A stretch of 6,272 bases of DNA from Anaerolineae bacterium. Lineage in GTDB: Bacteria; Chloroflexota; Anaerolineae; B4-G1; SLSP01. Below the pieces are notes generated by a model, which saw only the letters and a list, made by a program, of their open reading frames with translations, did not search any database and was not told where the DNA came from. Below are positions 5,521 to 6,272 of this stretch, piece by piece; within the stretch, counting starts at the first letter, position 1; every line of letters begins with the position of its first letter. Both the position numbers and the translations under genes were made by a program. Location: NCBI GenBank assembly GCA_021159805.1, contig JAGHDT010000366.1:1-6272 (forward strand). The letters are read 5' to 3'.

Positions 5521-5540
5521 CCGCTGGGATTATACAGCGG
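5521..5540 (-). promoter_or_regulatory. MFS promoter -10 inside an inverted repeat
   Basis: On the minus strand a consensus TATAAT (5529-5534) lies in the loop of the inverted repeat CCGCTG-N8-CAGCGG (5521-5526 and 5535-5540). A poor -35 candidate, GTCTCA, lies 17 bp upstream. Transcription would start near 5522, about 44 nt before the ATG. The symmetry around the -10 makes it a possible operator. Confidence 0.45.
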
Positions 5541-5611
5541 TTCATGTTTTTTGAGACGCATAGTATGACAGCAGCGGGTCTGACTGTGCGGTGTCGGTAG
5601 CGAGTACTGTG

Positions 5612-5650
5612 GCGTAGAAAGCAAGAAGCCCAGTCCTAGGACTAGGCTTC
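5612..5650 (-). terminator. Rho-independent terminator of tRNA-Lys
   Basis: Read on the minus strand, GAAGCCTAGTCC is followed directly by its near-complement ending in GGGCTTC (5625-5650). This 26-bp self-complementary block has one G·U pair. A T-rich run, TTGCTTTCT, follows. It begins 3 nt after the CCA end of the tRNA. Confidence 0.7.
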
Positions 5651-5652
5651 CG

Positions 5653-5729
5653 TGGTGGGTCGTACAGGATTCGAACCTGTGGCCCTGGGCTTAAAAGGCC
5701 CCTGCTCTACCGGACTGAGCTAACGACCC
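5653..5729 (-). tRNA. tRNA-Lys (anticodon UUU), CCA encoded
   Basis: The minus strand folds as a 77-nt cloverleaf. The acceptor stem GGGTCGT/ACGACCC is perfect, the D arm is GCTC/GAGC with a 9-nt loop, and the anticodon loop is CTTTTAA with TTT at 5693-5695. The variable loop is GGGCC, the T arm ACAGG-TTCGAAT-CCTGT, the discriminator A (5656), and CCA is encoded (5653-5655). The anticodon stem GGGGC/GCCCA has a G·A mismatch at pair 27-43, its outermost pair. Everything else is canonical for a lysine tRNA reading AAA and AAG. Confidence 0.97.
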
Positions 5730-5740
5730 GCGCAGTCAAA

Positions 5741-5768
5741 AGTATAGCATGCGCAAGATGGTTGTCAA
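5741..5768 (-). promoter_or_regulatory. Strong promoter of tRNA-Lys
   Basis: A perfect -35 TTGACA (5763-5768) and TATACT (5741-5746) are separated by 16 bp on the minus strand. Transcription would start near 5733, a few bases before the mature tRNA end at 5729. The -35 starts 1 bp after the stop codon of the upstream nuclease gene (TAA at 5770-5772). Confidence 0.8.
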
Positions 5769-5769
5769 C

Positions 5770-6213
5770 TTAGCAAGATACGAACTGAGGATGCCCGGGC
5801 AGATTGAGAGAGTCTAGGTCGATCTCGCCGGCATAGACCAGGTGCGTTGTGCACCTGCAGTCCGAGGCGCCAAAGCGCGGTACGATCACGCTCAGATTCG
5901 GCTGTGCCAGCAGGTATTGGGCCCAGGCGCATTCCAGATGTGTGTCGGGCGCGAGCCAGAGCACAATGGGAGAGGCAATGCGACGTAAGTAATCTATATG
6001 CCAGCGTGGTTTGGGGCTGCCACGGAGATGGCGGCCGACACGGGCTCTGATGCCTCCGGGGCCCCACGCGCTGCCGACGTAGATGTAGACCCCGCTGGGA
6101 AGCATATGATCGCCGAGCGCGCCAATGGTGCACGTCGCCGGCGCAGCAAGACAGAGGCCTAGACCATAGGTTCCGTGCGCCCGAGGCAGGGTCTCCGTGA
6201 GCTTGGCGATCAG
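5770..6213 (-). CDS. COG1833/DUF123 GIY-YIG superfamily nuclease-like protein, start uncertain
   Basis: The frame carries the hallmarks of the DUF123 (COG1833, Uri superfamily endonuclease) family. Numbering from the CTG at 6213, these are HGTYGLGL (13-20, the GIY half) and GVYIYVGSAWGPGG (41-54, the YIG half). They are followed by RARVGRHLR (56-64), RWHIDYL (70-76), LEC (93-95) and the C-terminal FGASDCRCTTHL (114-125). The first ATG, at 6105, would cut off the GIY strand, so translation must start upstream. Between the in-frame TAA at 6238-6240 and the domain there is no ATG, GTG or TTG. CTG at 6213 overlaps the TGA of a preceding frame (CTGA), giving 147 residues. CTG at 6234, after a GGGGG stretch, gives 154. 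A frameshift or sequence error is the other explanation. Family members stand alone in many bacteria and archaea; their role is poorly defined. Its stop adjoins the tRNA-Lys promoter. Confidence 0.8.
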   Translation of the reverse strand: MIAKLTETLPRAHGTYGLGLCLAAPATCTIGALGDHMLPSGVYIYVGSAWGPGGIRARVGRHLRGSPKPRWHIDYLRRIASPIVLWLAPDTHLECAWAQYLLAQPNLSVIVPRFGASDCRCTTHLVYAGEIDLDSLNLPGHPQFVSC

Positions 6214-6272
6214 GCCATCAACTGGCGGTTCCAGAGCTTACCCCCAAGCCAGGTCAGGACGAGACCTAGCCC
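6210..6272 (-). CDS. Possible C-terminal tail of an upstream gene (20 residues, 5' end outside window)
   Basis: A minus-strand frame open at the window edge encodes GLGLVLTWLGGKLWNRQLMA and stops at TGA 6210-6212. The hydrophobic stretch followed by K/R-containing residues looks like the last membrane helix and tail of a membrane protein. Its TGA overlaps a candidate CTG start of the nuclease gene by a CTGA junction, a common arrangement of coupled genes. With only 20 residues this is weak and no family can be named. Confidence 0.3.
   Translation of the reverse strand, partial: GLGLVLTWLGGKLWNRQLMA

Noticed and set aside
4762..5568. Plus-strand frame of 268 residues opposite the MFS gene
   Set aside because: Asp/Glu/Gln/His-rich composition typical of the antisense of a hydrophobic membrane protein; the minus-strand MFS frame explains the region.

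Overview
This is a bacterial window with GC-rich coding sequence. Its sparsely packed genes are separated by repeat-filled spacers. It has σ70-type promoters, Shine-Dalgarno sites and a CCA-encoding tRNA. The gene types (rubredoxin-dependent flavodiiron protein, COG1833/DUF123 nuclease) and the AGTC-rich heptad repeats remind me of Chloroflexota, but no phylogenetic marker here settles it and I hold that assignment loosely.

Layout. (1) 1-440, minus: the first 146 residues of a secreted protein whose 3' end lies outside the window. (2) 441-953: no gene. It holds a weak promoter and two copies (D and C) of a short repeat with AGTC-heptad ends. (3) 954-1421, minus: a small unrecognised protein, possibly resembling a Y-family polymerase little-finger domain. 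Its promoter carries a LexA-like inverted repeat between -35 and -10. (4) 1422-1670: divergent control region with promoters for both neighbours and a 22-bp near-palindrome. (5) 1671-2849 and 2875-3831, plus: an apparent two-gene operon of a flavodiiron NO/O2 reductase with all metal ligands intact, and an unrecognised His-rich, mostly helical protein. (6) 3832-4176: convergent intergenic spacer filled by two more repeat copies (A and B). (7) 4177-5478, minus: an MFS transporter whose stop codon lies inside repeat B. (8) 5479-5652: MFS promoter and the terminator of the tRNA. (9) 5653-5729, minus: tRNA-Lys(UUU). (10) 5770 to about 6213, minus: a COG1833/DUF123 GIY-YIG nuclease with no ATG, GTG or TTG start before its domain. 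(11) 6210-6272, minus: possibly the tail of a further gene.

Functionally, the clearest unit is the fprA-type operon, which detoxifies O2 or NO and carries an unknown partner gene. The most unusual feature is a four-copy, roughly 150-bp repeat family. Its full copies have imperfect terminal inverted repeats built from 7-bp units. Copies sit at the 3' ends of three genes in two clusters, and no transposase is present. I consider it a candidate non-autonomous (MITE-like) element family.
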